64,000 nucleotides of DNA from Lonicera japonica (taxonomy: Eukaryota; Streptophyta; Magnoliopsida; Dipsacales; Caprifoliaceae), in the NCBI GenBank assembly GCA_021464415.1, contig CM038464.1, positions 558,001 through 622,000 on the forward strand, read 5' to 3'. Made by a program: the position numbers and the translations under genes. The notes beneath the pieces are model-generated. The model saw only the letters and a list, made by a program, of their open reading frames with translations, was not told where the DNA came from and ran no database searches. Numbering within the stretch: position 1 is the first letter of the stretch; every line of letters starts with the position of its first letter. This document shows, piece after piece, positions 1-12,900 of the stretch.

Positions 1-128
1 TAAAGGAGTCCACACAAGAATCATTATATTTTTTTTCTTTTGTTTTGTCTTAAATACTCAAGTCATAAAATTAACAAGTGGGATCATTAGGACTTGGCTT
101 AATTTTCTCATCTTTTCTTTTCAAACAG

Positions 129-3100
129 ATTCTCCCGATGCTGGAGTTAAAATAGCGACAGAGGCTAATACTGTCCTGGTATGTTTAACTTGCATTTACT
201 ATTTGCTTTTTTGTTTTTCTTCCTTTAAAACATTTTTCTTCCGCTTATAATATAATCTATCCAAGACAAGACAAGACAAGAGTGAATGAATTAATCTCAT
301 GTTAAAACTACTACAAAAGCAGAGCTCTGAAGGGATCAAAGAAAGAATTAGGAAATTGTTTAATAATAAGGTTGAACTTTCCGTTTCTTCGTATGACACC
401 GCATGGGTAGCTATGGTTCCTTCTCCGCATTATTCGCTAGAACCTTGTTTTCCAGAGTGTGTAGATTGGTTATTGGATAATCAGCTTGCCAATGGCTCAT
501 GGGGTCTGCCTCGTCACAGTCCCTTATTACTCAAAGACACTCTTTCGTCTACTTTAGCATGTATCCTTGCACTCAAGCAATGGGGTGTTGGTGAAGACCA
601 TATTAACAAGGGTATATATTTATTTCCACCTGCTCTATTTTTTGATCCCCTGCCCACTTTCCATTTTTGTTCACCTTGTAGAGATATTCTTGCTTCCTAT
701 TATTGCAGGTTTGCATTTTATGGAGTCGAATTTTCCTTCAGCTATCGATAAGAATCAACATTCGCCAACTGGATTTGACATCATATTTCCTGGTATGCTT
801 GATTATGCTAAAGATCTAGATTTGAAGCTCCCTTTGGACCCAACGGTTTTGAATGCAATGCTTCGTAACAGAGAGTTGGAGCTCAAGAGGTATCATTTAT
901 TTTATATTCACCGTTTCTTTCTTTTGGTTTTTATTGGCTCAATTGGAATAATCTGCTTGCAACTACGTCCATGCCATGGAATTTATGACTCTTAGGAAGT
1001 GTGGAAAAGGTTGACTGGACTGGGTGGAAACAAGGGCAATGCAACTTAAGCTCGGGGAACTGGCTTGAATAGATTAAGAATGGTACTTGGAAACCACGAG
1101 ATAGAGAACTTGAATAATGATGTAGAGCTCAGTAACTATTAGAAAATTTCATGAAAAATTATGACAAAGCAAATTGTACAATGGAATTTGATTCCGTGGA
1201 AATATAATGCTGTCAACCACCACTAAAGGTGGGGAATATGGGCATTTTTACTAGCTGTAAAATGGTCAATCAAATGTGCCCGTAGTACTGAAGAAATCTG
1301 AAAAAACTAGGCTATTGGATTTCCATATGAGGCCCGGCAGCCCTTACTTATATCTCTGGTTTGTTTCATCTTTCAATATCAGATGTTATGAAATGCAGCC
1401 AGAGGAGACGGAAGCCTATTTGGCATATGTTTCAGAAGGAATAGGGAAGTTGCAAGACTGGGAAATGGTGATAAAAAAATACCAGAGGAAGAATGGGTCG
1501 CTCTTCAATTCACCAGCCACTACAGCTGCTGCTCTTACTCATCATCATCTTCAAGATGCTGGCTGTCTTAATTATATTCGCTTGCTCTTAGACAAGTTTG
1601 GGAATGCAGGTACCTTCCTACTTATATGCATGTTTTGTTTATAGTCTTTTTATGTACCAACTCTACAATACACATTGCTAACAGTTTAGTTGGTTATCTT
1701 TGGTTGATCTCCAGTTCCAACAGTTTACCCTCTAGATATATACGCACGCCTCTGCATGATTGACAATCTTGAAAGACTTGGAATTGATTGGCATTTCAGG
1801 GAGGAAATTCGAAGTGTGTTGGATGAAACGTACAGGTAAATATCTAATTGCAGTTTGAAATTTGAGGTCTTTACTTTGTTTGACCTTGGTTTATAAATCT
1901 CGTTAAGTTTCCATCTGTCAATAACATAACATTATACCCAAAATATAGCTGTTGGCTGCAGGGCGATGAACAGATATTTATGGATGTCGCGACTTGTGCA
2001 ATAGCATTTCGGGTACTACGGATGAATGGATATGATGTCTCTGCAGGTATATATTTTGAACTTATTGGAACATTCTGAGATTCTGTTTTACTCGGAATTT
2101 TTTTTCTTTCTTTCCTGATAACTTGATTTGTGGTGGTTTAGATCCTTTGACTCAAATTACCAAGGAAGAGAGTTATTTCAATTCAGTGGGTGGACATTTG
2201 AAGGGCATAAGTGATGCACTCGAATTGTATAGGGCGTCACAGTTGATTATATCTCCAGATGAATCCGCTTTGAGAAAGCAAAACTTACAGTCCAGTCATT
2301 TCCTCAAACAAACTTTATCTGATGGTTCAGTTTGGTCAGATAAACTCTCTAAATATATTAGCCAAGAGGTAGTTTTTGTGGACAGTTTAGCTTATAATCA
2401 ATAGTTATCATAATATTCTCATCTACTTTAGCAAATATTACAACTTGCAAGCAGTTCTAACAAATTAAATCATTTGTAGATGGATGATGCTCTAAAGTTT
2501 CCCTTCTATTCAAGTTTAGAACGCATGGCCAACAGGAGAAATATAGAGCATTACAATGTAGACAGTAGTACTATCAGAGTCCTAAAGAGTTCATATTGGT
2601 AGATCTCTGTTAGTTTTTTTCTATGGTTTTCCTTTAAAATATGTGTAACGTGCATGCTTAGGATTTTTTCAATTTATTTCAACCCATTTATTTGTTCTTC
2701 CTTCTTTTACTCATATGCCAGTTCTTCTAATATTGGCAACAAAGATTTCCTAAAGCTGGCAATTGAAGATTTTAACATCTGCCAATCCATACACCGTGAA
2801 GAAATCGAACATCTTGAGAGGTGCATATCGTCGTGTCACTCCAGTATTGGTTTCTTTGGGACTAGTTTTTTTGGAGTATCGGATTTATAAATGTAGTCAT
2901 CCTCAATGGGTGCAGGTGGGTGATAGAGAACAGATTGGACAAACTGAATTTTGCAAGGCAGAAGACTGAATATGCGAGCTTCTCTGCTGCAGCAACCATT
3001 TTCTCACCTGAACTATCAGATGCGCGCATGTCATGGGCCAAAAGTGCTGTGCTCACTACTGTGGTGGATGACTTTTTTGACGTTGGTGGTTCTGTTCAGG

Positions 3101-4680
3101 AACTGGTCAACCTCATTCAGTTGGTTGAAAAGTATGTTTAATTCCCTTTCCCCATACTTTCTTAGAGTACCTGAACTATATTTGCCCTTGTCCATCATGA
3201 TTAATATCATATCAATCAATGTGAGCTGATGGTTTGATGTGATGTGAAGCACAGATGGGATGTAAATATAGAGTCCGATTGCTGTTCTGAGCAAGTTCGG
3301 ATAGTTTTCTCAGCACTTCGCCGTGGAATTAGTGAGATTGCAGACCAAGCATTGATATGTCAAAGACGCAGTGTGACTAGCCACATAGTTGAGATTGTGA
3401 GACGAAAAATTTTAATTTATCTGTTCTGTAATTCCTTTTCCAGTGATCTTTTTTTAAGCTCTAGCACTTTGATTTCCCCTCCCCTCAGAATATTAGAGCA
3501 CTGACTACTTATTTTTACATTGCATAAAACCTGAACCAGATCAGAGCCTTAAGAGAAATAGATCAAAATCCCTCCCAGAAAAAGCAGTGATTGCTTATCA
3601 AAACAAGATGTAATTCATTGGAATTGTTAATTCTGATATAAAGAAATAACACATACAAAATAACCAAATAGCTTTTAACTCACCTGAACAATTTTTTTCA
3701 TTTAAGATCACATTAAAGCTAATGATGATACTATGAATATAGTTTTAAAATTTCCAAGAAGAATTTGGGTTGTATTGCGAAGGTTGCATTTGATACATTC
3801 TGCAGTTAATCTCTCTCTAGATTTGTTATAAATCATCTAATCATGATTTAATGGACTCGAGGTTGTAGTTTTTCTCTGGTAGACGAACTCTTATTGATTT
3901 CATTTTCAATCTTTTTGGCGATAACTTTGACAAAAGAAGCTAAAGTTGTATGTTTCCATTTTGCAGTGGTTGGATTTGCTGAAGTCAATGTTTAGAGAAG
4001 CTGAATGGTCAAGAGACGGATATGTGCCAACCATGGATGAATATATGGAAAATGGTTATGTATCCTTTGCCATAGGCCCAATTGTGCTTCCGGCACTGTA
4101 TGTTGTGGGGCCAAAGCTCTCGGAGGAGGCAGCTAGAAGTTCTGAAGTAAACAAGCTTTTTAAGCTTATGAGCAATTGTGGGCGCCTACTCAATGATATC
4201 CAAAGCTTCAAGGTTTGATATATATATAATTCGTGCATGCATTCACAGGTTTCTCCTTTCCTTTTCATGTTTACGTTTTTGCATAAAATTCATCTGCTGT
4301 TGACGGATTGAGTTATTAACAAGTGACTTGGATGGTAATGTGGGTGTTGGCAGAGGGAATTGGAGGAAGGTAAACTGAATGCCATATCATTGCGAATGAT
4401 CCATGGTGGTGGTGAAACTACAAAAGAAGAGGCTGTTAAAGAGGCGAGGAGGATTGTGGAAAGTCAGAAGGAACAATTGCTGAGGCTATTAGTGAAGGAG
4501 AAGGGGAGCATGGTACCGAGAGCTTGCAAGGAATTGTTTTGGAAAATGACAAAAGTGGTGCATCAGTTCTACATTGAGGACGACGGTTTTACTTCTGAAG
4601 ACATGATGAAAGCTGTCAAGGATATTATTCATCGACCCATTGCATGCCATCTCGATGACGAATTTCCAACTATAAGTTAG
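129..4680 (+). CDS. KS: ent-kaurene synthase (class I diterpene synthase), 5' end outside window
   Basis: Converts ent-copalyl diphosphate to ent-kaurene in plastids, the second cyclization of gibberellin synthesis. Thirteen exons follow GT/AG rules and keep frame: 129-178, 323-611, 709-889, 1383-1609, 1715-1835, 1949-2046, 2142-2368, 2480-2598, 2722-2820, 2916-3131, 3255-3396, 3967-4212, 4354-4680. They give 779 residues, so only the first exon (transit peptide, about 30-50 residues) is missing. Visible motifs: SSYDTAW at 386-406, class I metal site DDFFD at 3067-3081, and the second metal motif NDIQSFKRE split by the last intron (4192-4212 and 4354-4359). No class II DxDD motif was seen, as expected for a class I enzyme. 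The GPIVLP motif carries Ile at 4081-4083, the residue linked in the family to kaurene rather than pimaradiene products. An extra His-His ([11 protein letters not shown]) lies in the fourth exon. A KS-like paralogue with another product remains possible. Confidence 0.93.
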
Positions 4681-5079
4681 TTGTTGAGAGGATGTCATTT
4701 AATTAATTAATTAATGCCAGTAGTAGCAAAAAGAAAAAATATATATATATGTATGTATTATATGGTCCGTGTATGTTGTTGTTTCCAATTTTTTGTGCTG
4801 ATCTTGTGAGGAGAGGGTGGGAAGAGGTAAATTCTCTGGTAAGTAGACAATTTGTGCACACTGGTGCTGGGAATCAAAAAATTATTACCATGTTAAAGTT
4901 CACATTACACTTTAAGAACAGACTTTAGACAGGATTAAAAAAAGAAGTGTACTCTACATACAACATGTATGATAATGTTTAATTGATGGATTCACTGAGA
5001 ATGTAGACTCTGTCCAGCCTGATCGAATTATTCTTCTTTCTTAGTCAAATATCTACTTCTTCTATAATATAGAAAGAAG
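4681..5079. other. KS 3' flank, no gene seen
   Basis: AT-rich 3' flank of KS with a TTAA repeat near 4700 and a short TA run near 4740. No coding frame, RNA gene or transposon end was recognised. Confidence 0.6.
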
Positions 5080-5780
5080 AATCATATCCATACCTTGAAG
5101 TTGGAAAACGGAGAGTGGTCTACTGATCGGGAGAGTGTAAGATCTCGTGTCATTTCTTATTTTAAAAATCTCTTTTCTAATTGTACTGCTTTAAATAATT
5201 ATGAACTGTCTGATCATTTCCCACGTTTGGACAGTAGTGATTGCGAGGAGCTGTGTAAGCCTCTGAGTAAGGAGGGAGGGGACATGGAATGCTATTTAAC
5301 TCTATGGCTGACCTTAAGGCCCGGGACCGGATGGATTCCATGCTATCTTCTTTGAGAAATGCTGGAAGGTGGTTGGTGACAAAATTCATTATATGGTTGC
5401 TGACGCTTTCATTACTGACACTTTTCCTGAGAATCTCAATGAAACCCTTATTGTGCTAATTCCGAAAACAGAGAACCCACAAACTATTCAGGAATTTCGG
5501 CCAATCTCTCTTTGTATCGTGGTTAACGAAATCTTATTGTTAATAGACTGAAGCCATTCCTGTCCAATTTGATCAGTGCAAATCAAGTTAGTTTTGTTCC
5601 GAAAAGGCAGATTCAGCACAATATCTTTGCCTTTCAAGAAGTTATCCGCTACTTCAGAAAAGGCAAACGAAAGGGGGTCTTGCCATCAAGCTTGATCTCA
5701 AGAAATTAAAGCTTACGACAAGGTGAGCTGGACCTTCTTGGAAAGGATCCTGAAAGACTATCGATTGCCCCAGTGCTTGC
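5080..5780 (+). pseudogene. Truncated LINE reverse transcriptase fragment
   Basis: Remnant of the second protein of an L1-type plant LINE. Pieces in different frames match the region just before and into the reverse transcriptase: an EWSTDRESVRSRVISYFKNL stretch from about 5110, PGTG near 5320 (normally PGPDG), ETLIVLIPKTENP near 5440-5480, FRPISLC near 5500, then a degenerate polymerase A-motif region near 5690-5740. Frame changes and stops occur near 5270, 5350, 5550 and 5700. Homology ends abruptly near 5780, before the catalytic FADD motif, so this is a dead fragment truncated at both ends. It is distinct from the long LINE at 49892 and lies 400 bases behind KS. Confidence 0.8.
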
Positions 5781-6008
5781 AAGGTTCTAAAAGGCGCTAG
5801 GCGGGCCTAGAGCGGTGACTTTGTGCTTAAATGGCCTTTTTTCTTTAAATTTTTAAATATATCTAAAATTATATATACAAAATCAAGCATAGAAAAATCA
5901 TCAAATCAAACATACTACTCAAATAAACATAAAAGATATTCAAATGTTCAATTAATAAACATATCACCAAACTACCAAAGTCAAAAGTTCAAAAATGAAG
6001 AAAATTAT

Positions 6009-7428
6009 GGGTCATTTGAGTATTGGGGTCCATAGTTTTGGCGATCTTAAGTTGGGAGTTCACAGTTTTTGATAGAATCGTAAGTCAAAGGCAAAAAACT
6101 AACAGTAAATTAGAATTGATGCGTGAACTTCCAATTTTGCCCCTGGCTTATTGTGAACAACAGAATGGACCCCAAATGGTAAAATGACCAAATGCAAACC
6201 TGACTAGTTGCATTTGTGCATGAACTTCCATTTTATGTTATCTCTTGTTTCAAGTTTGTAACAAAAAAGCAGAGCAAACTCGTATAACCAAATAGACCAA
6301 ACTCATATAACAAAACAGTTTAAGCAAAAAACAACTAAATCCTCAATTTCAATAAAAAACAATAGAAAAAAAAAACCGATTACATTATAAACCCTCAATT
6401 TCAAACAAAACGAGTACATGAGAAGAACCAAACAACTTTGGGCTTATACGTAGTCAAACAAATTTCAAATAAATCAAACTAATATCTCTGAAATTACTGA
6501 TTAATACAAACAAATTTCATATATTTCAAGAAAAAACCCTCAAATTTCGTCTACGCATGTATGTAGTCAATTTGATCAAAGTAGAGGGGGACTTACGGTA
6601 GTCCTGCGCGCTTGCATCATCACTATCAATTTCATCTACGCAGTCGGTTCGATTATTTTATGAGGCTGAAAATCCTACCATCCCTCCATTTGTGGCGCTG
6701 GGCCTACCTCCAAACCAACCAAAAGGACGCGAGATTGAGTTTAAAGAAAAAGAATAAACGAAAATCTCGTAACTTTCAAATTCGCCTCGTTGTTGACATT
6801 CTTTCACCTTCAATTCTATTGGCCCCAGTTTTTGAAGCTCCGAACCTCAATCTAAATACAACAAACCTATCATCCTCGTTGAAAGGGTCGAGTCCTATGC
6901 CTAAAGTTCTTTAATTGGTTGTTTCGAGCCTACCTTAAAAGATAGATTCGAGATAGAGACCAGAGACCAAAAACCAGTAGCCAGAAAGAGTCCCGTCAAT
7001 GATACGAAAGGGAATCGCAGTCAATTTACTGGTGGATATGTATACGATCTTGTATGTAAACTCTGTGAAATTAGGGCTACGAAGATGAAGATATAAATGG
7101 CAGAAAATGGGGATGAAATTTGATTTTGGGGGGGGGGGGGGGGGGGGGGGGGGGGTGGGTTAGGATGAGAATAGGGAGCAGTCGAGAATTTGGTACCCCA
7201 ATTTTATTTTATTTTTACTTTTTTCTATTTTCTTTCTTGTGCAAAACGAATGTAACACTGCAAGCCAAAGGAAAAATTGGAAGTTCAAGCACTAATTTTT
7301 ATTGATTGCTAGTTTTTTGTCTTTGATTAACAGTTCTATTAAAATTGGACTTCAAACCTCAAAAAATGAAAATTGTACGCTCGTAACTTAAGATTGCTAA
7401 AACTATGGAACCCAATACCAAATTACTT
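6009..7428. mobile_element. MULE-type non-autonomous element with long inverted ends (element E)
   Basis: The two ends are inverted copies of each other over roughly 180 bases (about 6009-6190 against 7428-7250). A perfect 9-bp duplication, GAAAATTAT, flanks them at 6000-6008 and 7429-7437. Long TIRs plus a 9-bp duplication are the mark of Mutator-like elements. No transposase is present. The interior has one 100-residue open frame (6612-6914) of no recognised family and a run of 28 G (7128-7155), and could be captured host sequence. Confidence 0.85.
7128..7155 (+). repeat. G28 homopolymer
   Basis: Twenty-eight consecutive G followed by TGGG. It lies inside element E. Length is likely polymorphic or an assembly estimate. 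Confidence 0.95.
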
Positions 7429-8407
7429 GAAAATTATATTGTCCAAATTCAAAAACAAAGTGACAAACTCTCCACTTCTTTTTCACCATATCGCTTCAAC
7501 AAAAATGTAGAAAATTATATTGTCCAAATTCAAATTAACCTACTGCTTCAACAAAACTTTTAAAACTATCATTATCGATAGCATGGATGTGGACTTATAA
7601 TTACAGAGCACCGAGAAATAAAAAAACTAGAAATGTGACAACAAGCTTTGATAGATTACAACACTAAAATAGAAACCATTGTAACATCCTGTATTTATAT
7701 TAATATTAATTATGTTTTATCAACTCCTTTATACACATGTGAATGATCGTTTGGTGATTCGAGTGGTCCATATCGATTTCGGTTGGTAAATAGAAAGTTT
7801 TGGTTCTTCGTGATTTGTTAATTATAGCTAACTCTGAGCTGTCGTAATTTTTTCGTTACTTATCCGACCAAGATTCCGTCCGCTTGTGTGTCTAGGATTT
7901 GTGCCATTTTACAACTTTCGTGTTTTGACCGAAAGCTAATTCACACTCCTCATTAGCCAAAATAGTGTGCGAAGTAGGCCAATTAGTAAATTCTGGTTAT
8001 TCAATACCGCTTTAGCAGAGCGCTGTCTTCGATGAATTTTTGAGAAATATCTATCCAGAATTTGGGAAAACTTCCTCTTAAGAAGTTGTAGATCTTTGAA
8101 TTACCTTTCTCTAGACATAAAGATCATCTCAATTGGAATTCCAAGTGAAAAGTTATGACCAAAACAAAAACAGTACTCCATAACCCCAAAGTTATAACGC
8201 GGACCGGTATGGCATTTTTGGTATACCAGTCCGGCAACAATTTTTTGCAAAAATTGTGACCCGCGGACTAGTATTGGGTATTTGGCATACCGGTTCGCCA
8301 GTTGTAGATACCCCAATTCGTGACCCCGGCAAAAACCCTAAAAGAAAACTCGTAAAAAGTACACATCGAGTCTATAACTCATACACACACTAGAACATGC
8401 TTTAGGC

Positions 8408-8511
8408 GTTTGTAGCACTACAAACGGGGCGTTTGTAGTGCGAAAAAGCATTTGTCGCGCTACAAACGGACGATTGTCGCGCTACAAACGGACGATTGTC
8501 GCGCTACAAAC
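8408..8511 (+). repeat. CTACAAAC box array with 22-bp tandem repeat
   Basis: A palindrome, GTTTGTAG-CA-CTACAAAC, at 8408-8425 is followed by a reverse box near 8431 and by three copies of a 22-bp unit ending in TTGTCGCGCTACAAAC (about 8446-8467, 8468-8489, 8490-8511; the last two identical). Related GTCGCGCAACAA boxes recur near 8530, 8630 and 8660. The array sits 180-280 bases before the TATAAATA at 8687, as an enhancer would. Confidence 0.85.
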
Positions 8512-8686
8512 AGTTATTTTTGTCGCTTGTCGCGCAACAAACCCCCCCAAACACCGACCAACCACTTTCTGACACATCAGTCTGTCAGAACCATCACTTC
8601 AGCTGTTTGTCGTACGACATATGTATATGTCGCGCAACAATCGTTCCACTGTTGCAGTATGTCGCGCAACAAACCCTCCCGAGTAC

Positions 8687-8694
8687 TATAAATA
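8687..8694 (+). promoter_or_regulatory. Candidate TATA box of LTR-like segment
   Basis: TATAAATA lying downstream of the CTACAAAC array. It could be the promoter of a retroelement U3; no coding region follows. Confidence 0.45.
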
Positions 8695-9960
8695 AGGCAT
8701 CACCCCCATGGGTTCTAGACGGCAACTTCTCGACACAATTTCTATACTAAAATTTCTTATTCTCTATGATATTTTCTAATTTTTAAGCCTTCTCCGGAAG
8801 CATCTGTGATAACATTTATTTCCGCAAGAGGCTGGGATATAATCTTGGCACCCGAAGTGCCACCTTCTAGAGTCAGACCGCTAAAAATATTTCTTAGAGA
8901 AAAGCTAATATTCGCCGGAGGTCTTCTCTGCCGTATTGTATTTTTTCTCTTTTATTCTTATATATAACGTCGGGAAGGTAACTAAAGTCTCTTCTAGTAA
9001 TTAAATAATATATTTGCATATTAGTTTTATTGTACTTTATTTAGTAATTATGAACTTGTTTAATTCTTATGTAAGCTTGCTGTATATATATACTTGTTAT
9101 TTTCGGAAGTATTATAAGTGAGTAGGGAATTGGCTTGCTTGGGCCAACACAAACCGAAAGCATTTACTTTCACTCTCCACTCTCCTCTTTCCTATTTTAA
9201 TTAAGTTTATTATTTGTAAACTCTTTTTATCTGTTACTCTGTTCACTTTCTAGCTGGATAAACTTATTGTCAAGTTACTGATATTATGTCGTTTTTAAAC
9301 AAAACAACTTGATAAAATCATTTGTAAAACCAGAAAAAGTAAGACCATTTATCATCCGGATAAAACCAAGTTTTCAAAACCCAGATTGATAAAGCTTACT
9401 TAGGAATTAAACTCAGATGTATTCTGTCTTCCATATAGACTGTAATGTATCTGATACACTCTCCTCAAGAGTTTAATTCCATATCAAATCAATTCCGATA
9501 AGATCCGATCTTTTTTAAATTAAACAAACGAGATAATTGATATTGTTATCTGAAGAAACAATACCGAATCACTCTCATTTCAAAATTGATAAGATAAACT
9601 TTTGTCACTAGTAATCAGATTTCGATAAAACCAAAACATCGGATCACGGAATACAAGGTTTTCATCATTTTCTCGTTTTTTCCAAAATCAGGTTTTTATT
9701 AGTTATTTTCAGAAAGCAGTAGAATATCAGTAAAAACATCCAAGTTTTCCAACATAGAATAAACATATAAGACCACTAGAGACCGAAAGGGCGGAACGAG
9801 TACTTAACACCTTCCCAATCCGTAACATAGTTCTCGAACTCTATAGAATCCTGATTTCGTAGACAAACGTGTCAAGAAAGGCTTATCTGTAGCCTTTCCT
9901 CTTACACAACTATTTTGTTCATTTTCTCGTAAAATGTACTAGCGACTCTGAACGAACCCT

Positions 9961-12900
9961 CTTGCATCTAGAAATAGGATAGAGGGACACCCGATATGAA
10001 TTATCAACACATAGAAGCAAATGGAACAACGGAATCCTTTCCGATGTTTCAGACTCCCAAAACAGAGGCTGAGAACCTGGGGTCGCATTTGCGGATTCTC
10101 ACACCAGTTAACTTTTTTCACTGACTTAAACTCATTTGAAGTGCGTTTTATGCCATTTTTCATCCATTTTTCGACCAAAACACTTCCACCCATTATGAGA
10201 GGGTTCTAGAGAGAGAAATAAAAAGATTTATACGCATTAATCCTTCCGCATCAAAGATTTAGGCTCAAAATCATCCGAATCATCTTCTTCCTCATTATTC
10301 ATCATCTTCCTGCTTGAGATTGCTTTGGGGAGAAGATTCAATCGTCATTTCCTTTATTCCTTCTCGCTAATAACTCGAGGTAGGGTTTTTTTGTCTATAA
10401 AACTTGATAAAATGGTTTTATTACTCTATAATTTTTGTATTAGATTTACGTTTGATTGAGAACTTGGGAATAAGAAAGTTCCATGTTGATTTATGATTTA
10501 TGAATCTATGAATGCTCTATTTAAGACAAGATATGCCATATATACTTGATACAAAGTGTTGTTTGAACTAAACAAAATATCTTTTGGTGGTGTGTATGAT
10601 CATTATTGATGAAAGTGGCTTGTTGATAAATTGTGCACACCAAGGGATATGTGGTGGAACTTTTAAAGTATATATGGCATATATTTCTTCATATGTACAT
10701 TAATATCCCGCTGTGCACGATACATATTATTATTGTGTTAACCGACGGCTCAAAAATCTTATGGCAAGATTTTGAACGGACTCATGGCTTGTGATTTGAC
10801 TGGCTATTTTATAAAAGGCCTTCATCCTCTATCATTGGTTGGGAGAACTTGTGTCTCTTAAGAATAAATACTTTGTATGCTTGTATAATGCTTGCCGAGA
10901 TGGGGAAGGTAAAGAATCTATTTCTTCTAGGTATCTCTCTTAGAGGGAAAAAGGGAAAAGAAAAGAAAAGATGATAGAATTAAGGGATAAAGAAGGAAAT
11001 TAAACTAAATTAAAATTACTAATTATCTAAACTAAAACTAAAGGGAAATATAATCCTAAGGTGCAAAATTAAAGGAAATCCACAAGCGCAAATTATTTAC
11101 TTAAAAGGCTTCCTAAATGCACTAAGGGAGCATGCAAGTAAACTAAAAATAAATTAATTAATTAAAATAGCATACTAACTAAACAAATTAGAATATTAAA
11201 TAAACATAAATCAATGAGAAGCAAATGTTAGGGGCATCCGTAGTTAAGGAGTACGAAACTAGTCTAATCGGATAATTCAAATATAAGTTTAAACCAGATT
11301 TTTCTATAAAGTTCAGCTCTTAGGCTCTCCAACCATCTAATTATATTGCTACTACAAGTATATAATAGTCTATGCGTGACAAAGACTATAGAGACTAGTT
11401 TTGAATAATAGAATTCGATAGTGAAGCTTTTTAATTTTGAAAAAGTGTAATTTAGAACTTAGCATTGCTAGTGCATGACAAAAATAATCCAAGTTAATTA
11501 AACTTCTCAAAAATCAGGAACTTAAAATACCTATAAAATTTGAATAGGTTTAAACGTGATTCAAAGCAAATTCGTCTCAAAAAGAATGCCGAAAGTTAAA
11601 ACTATCACTTTTTAGCACTTAAGTGAATAAATAACAAAACAGAGTCAAATCAGTCAATTCACTTAAGAAACTAACACAAATAATTATAGGATAAATACCG
11701 TCCTCAAATCAGTCACTTTAGGGTTTTGGTGCAAAAATCTATGAATCATTGTTTTTATAGATTTTAATCAAACGAAATTTTTGAGCAAACTTATGAAAAG
11801 ATGTTTTTAATGCATGCAAAAATAAGAAAATACTCATACATTCAATAGGTGATTTATAACCAATGGAAAAATCATATTCAAACCTAAATTGGATTATATT
11901 CAAGAGTTAATCACGCATCTTTCACTACGAACCCCTAACAAATGATTTAACTAGACATAATCAAATAAAATAAGAAAATAAACTTAAAAATTATGAAAAA
12001 CAATAAACACATACCTAATAATATAGGAAATCATATTTGAAAACTTTTGGCTTTAGAATTTCGCAATTCCAATTTAAAATGAAGATTTTACGGCTAAAAT
12101 AGTAAATAAATTCAAAACTGACAAAAAATTGAACAAACTTGACTTAAACCTAATTTTTTTGGAAAATCATATTATTAATGATGAACAATGAATCACACAT
12201 GAATATCATGGAATAACTACAAACTATTTTAATATAAAGCCAGAATCAAACATTAATCGACGAAAAACCGACAAAACAAACCTATAAACCCTATAACAAG
12301 CCCCTAAAACGAGGGTTTAAGATTGATTCCAGAATATATATATGATCTCAAATAACTAATATGTGAATAGAAAAGCAAACAAACAATCAAAATCAATTAA
12401 ATTGAAAGAAAACAAAGAACTAAGGTTTATTTGGCACGCGATTGAAACTTAAATTGAACAATGAATTAATATTGAATACACTGATGTTCCAACTTCACAA
12501 TATTATAAATAAATTAACCTAATAATTATTTTGAAGAAATAAACAAGAAATCACTCAAAGTTCGATTGTCAGATCAGCGCAAAAGCTCCAAAGAAAGTCA
12601 CGGTACTCTTAGCCTATCTGTTAATCAATTTTAAATTGTGCGTACCCTAAAATATGAGATATATGATCTTTTATATGATATTCAAGTGTCTCTGATCGTG
12701 GATTGAATAATCCTTGAAAAAATTGGTGAAAAGAGCTAAAAATCGAAAACGGACCAAAAAATATGGCGGGGATCGATCCTGGTGTGGGGATCGTTCCTTA
12801 TTATTTTATTATTTTTTTCTTCTGGTTACTTCTTTTTTTGCTCATAATTTTTTGCTCCGAATTTTGATTGACGCACCGTTTCCGCATACGCGTAGGTATT

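Larger units (their letters stand above)
7680..9960 (+). mobile_element. LTR-like segment (possible solo LTR, Ty3/gypsy-type)
   Basis: Non-coding segment starting TGTAACATCC. It contains a CTACAAAC box array (8408-8511), a TATAAATA box at 8687-8694, and near 9785-9950 a stretch (GGGCGGAACGAGTACTTAAC, then CTAGCGACTCT) that resembles the 3' part of Tat/Ogre-type gypsy LTRs. No second LTR, primer site or internal domain was seen, and no 5-bp duplication was found, so the limits are uncertain. The call rests on layout and remembered resemblance only. Confidence 0.35.

Noticed and set aside
299..751. Methionine-initiated frame at 299 as the real start of kaurene synthase
   Set aside because: A splice acceptor at 321-322 fits the family better, joining the exon 129-178 in frame; the frame's tail past 611 is intron.
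7680..9960. Firm solo-LTR call with a target duplication
   Set aside because: No matching 5-bp flank and no second LTR copy were found, so it is kept only as LTR-like.
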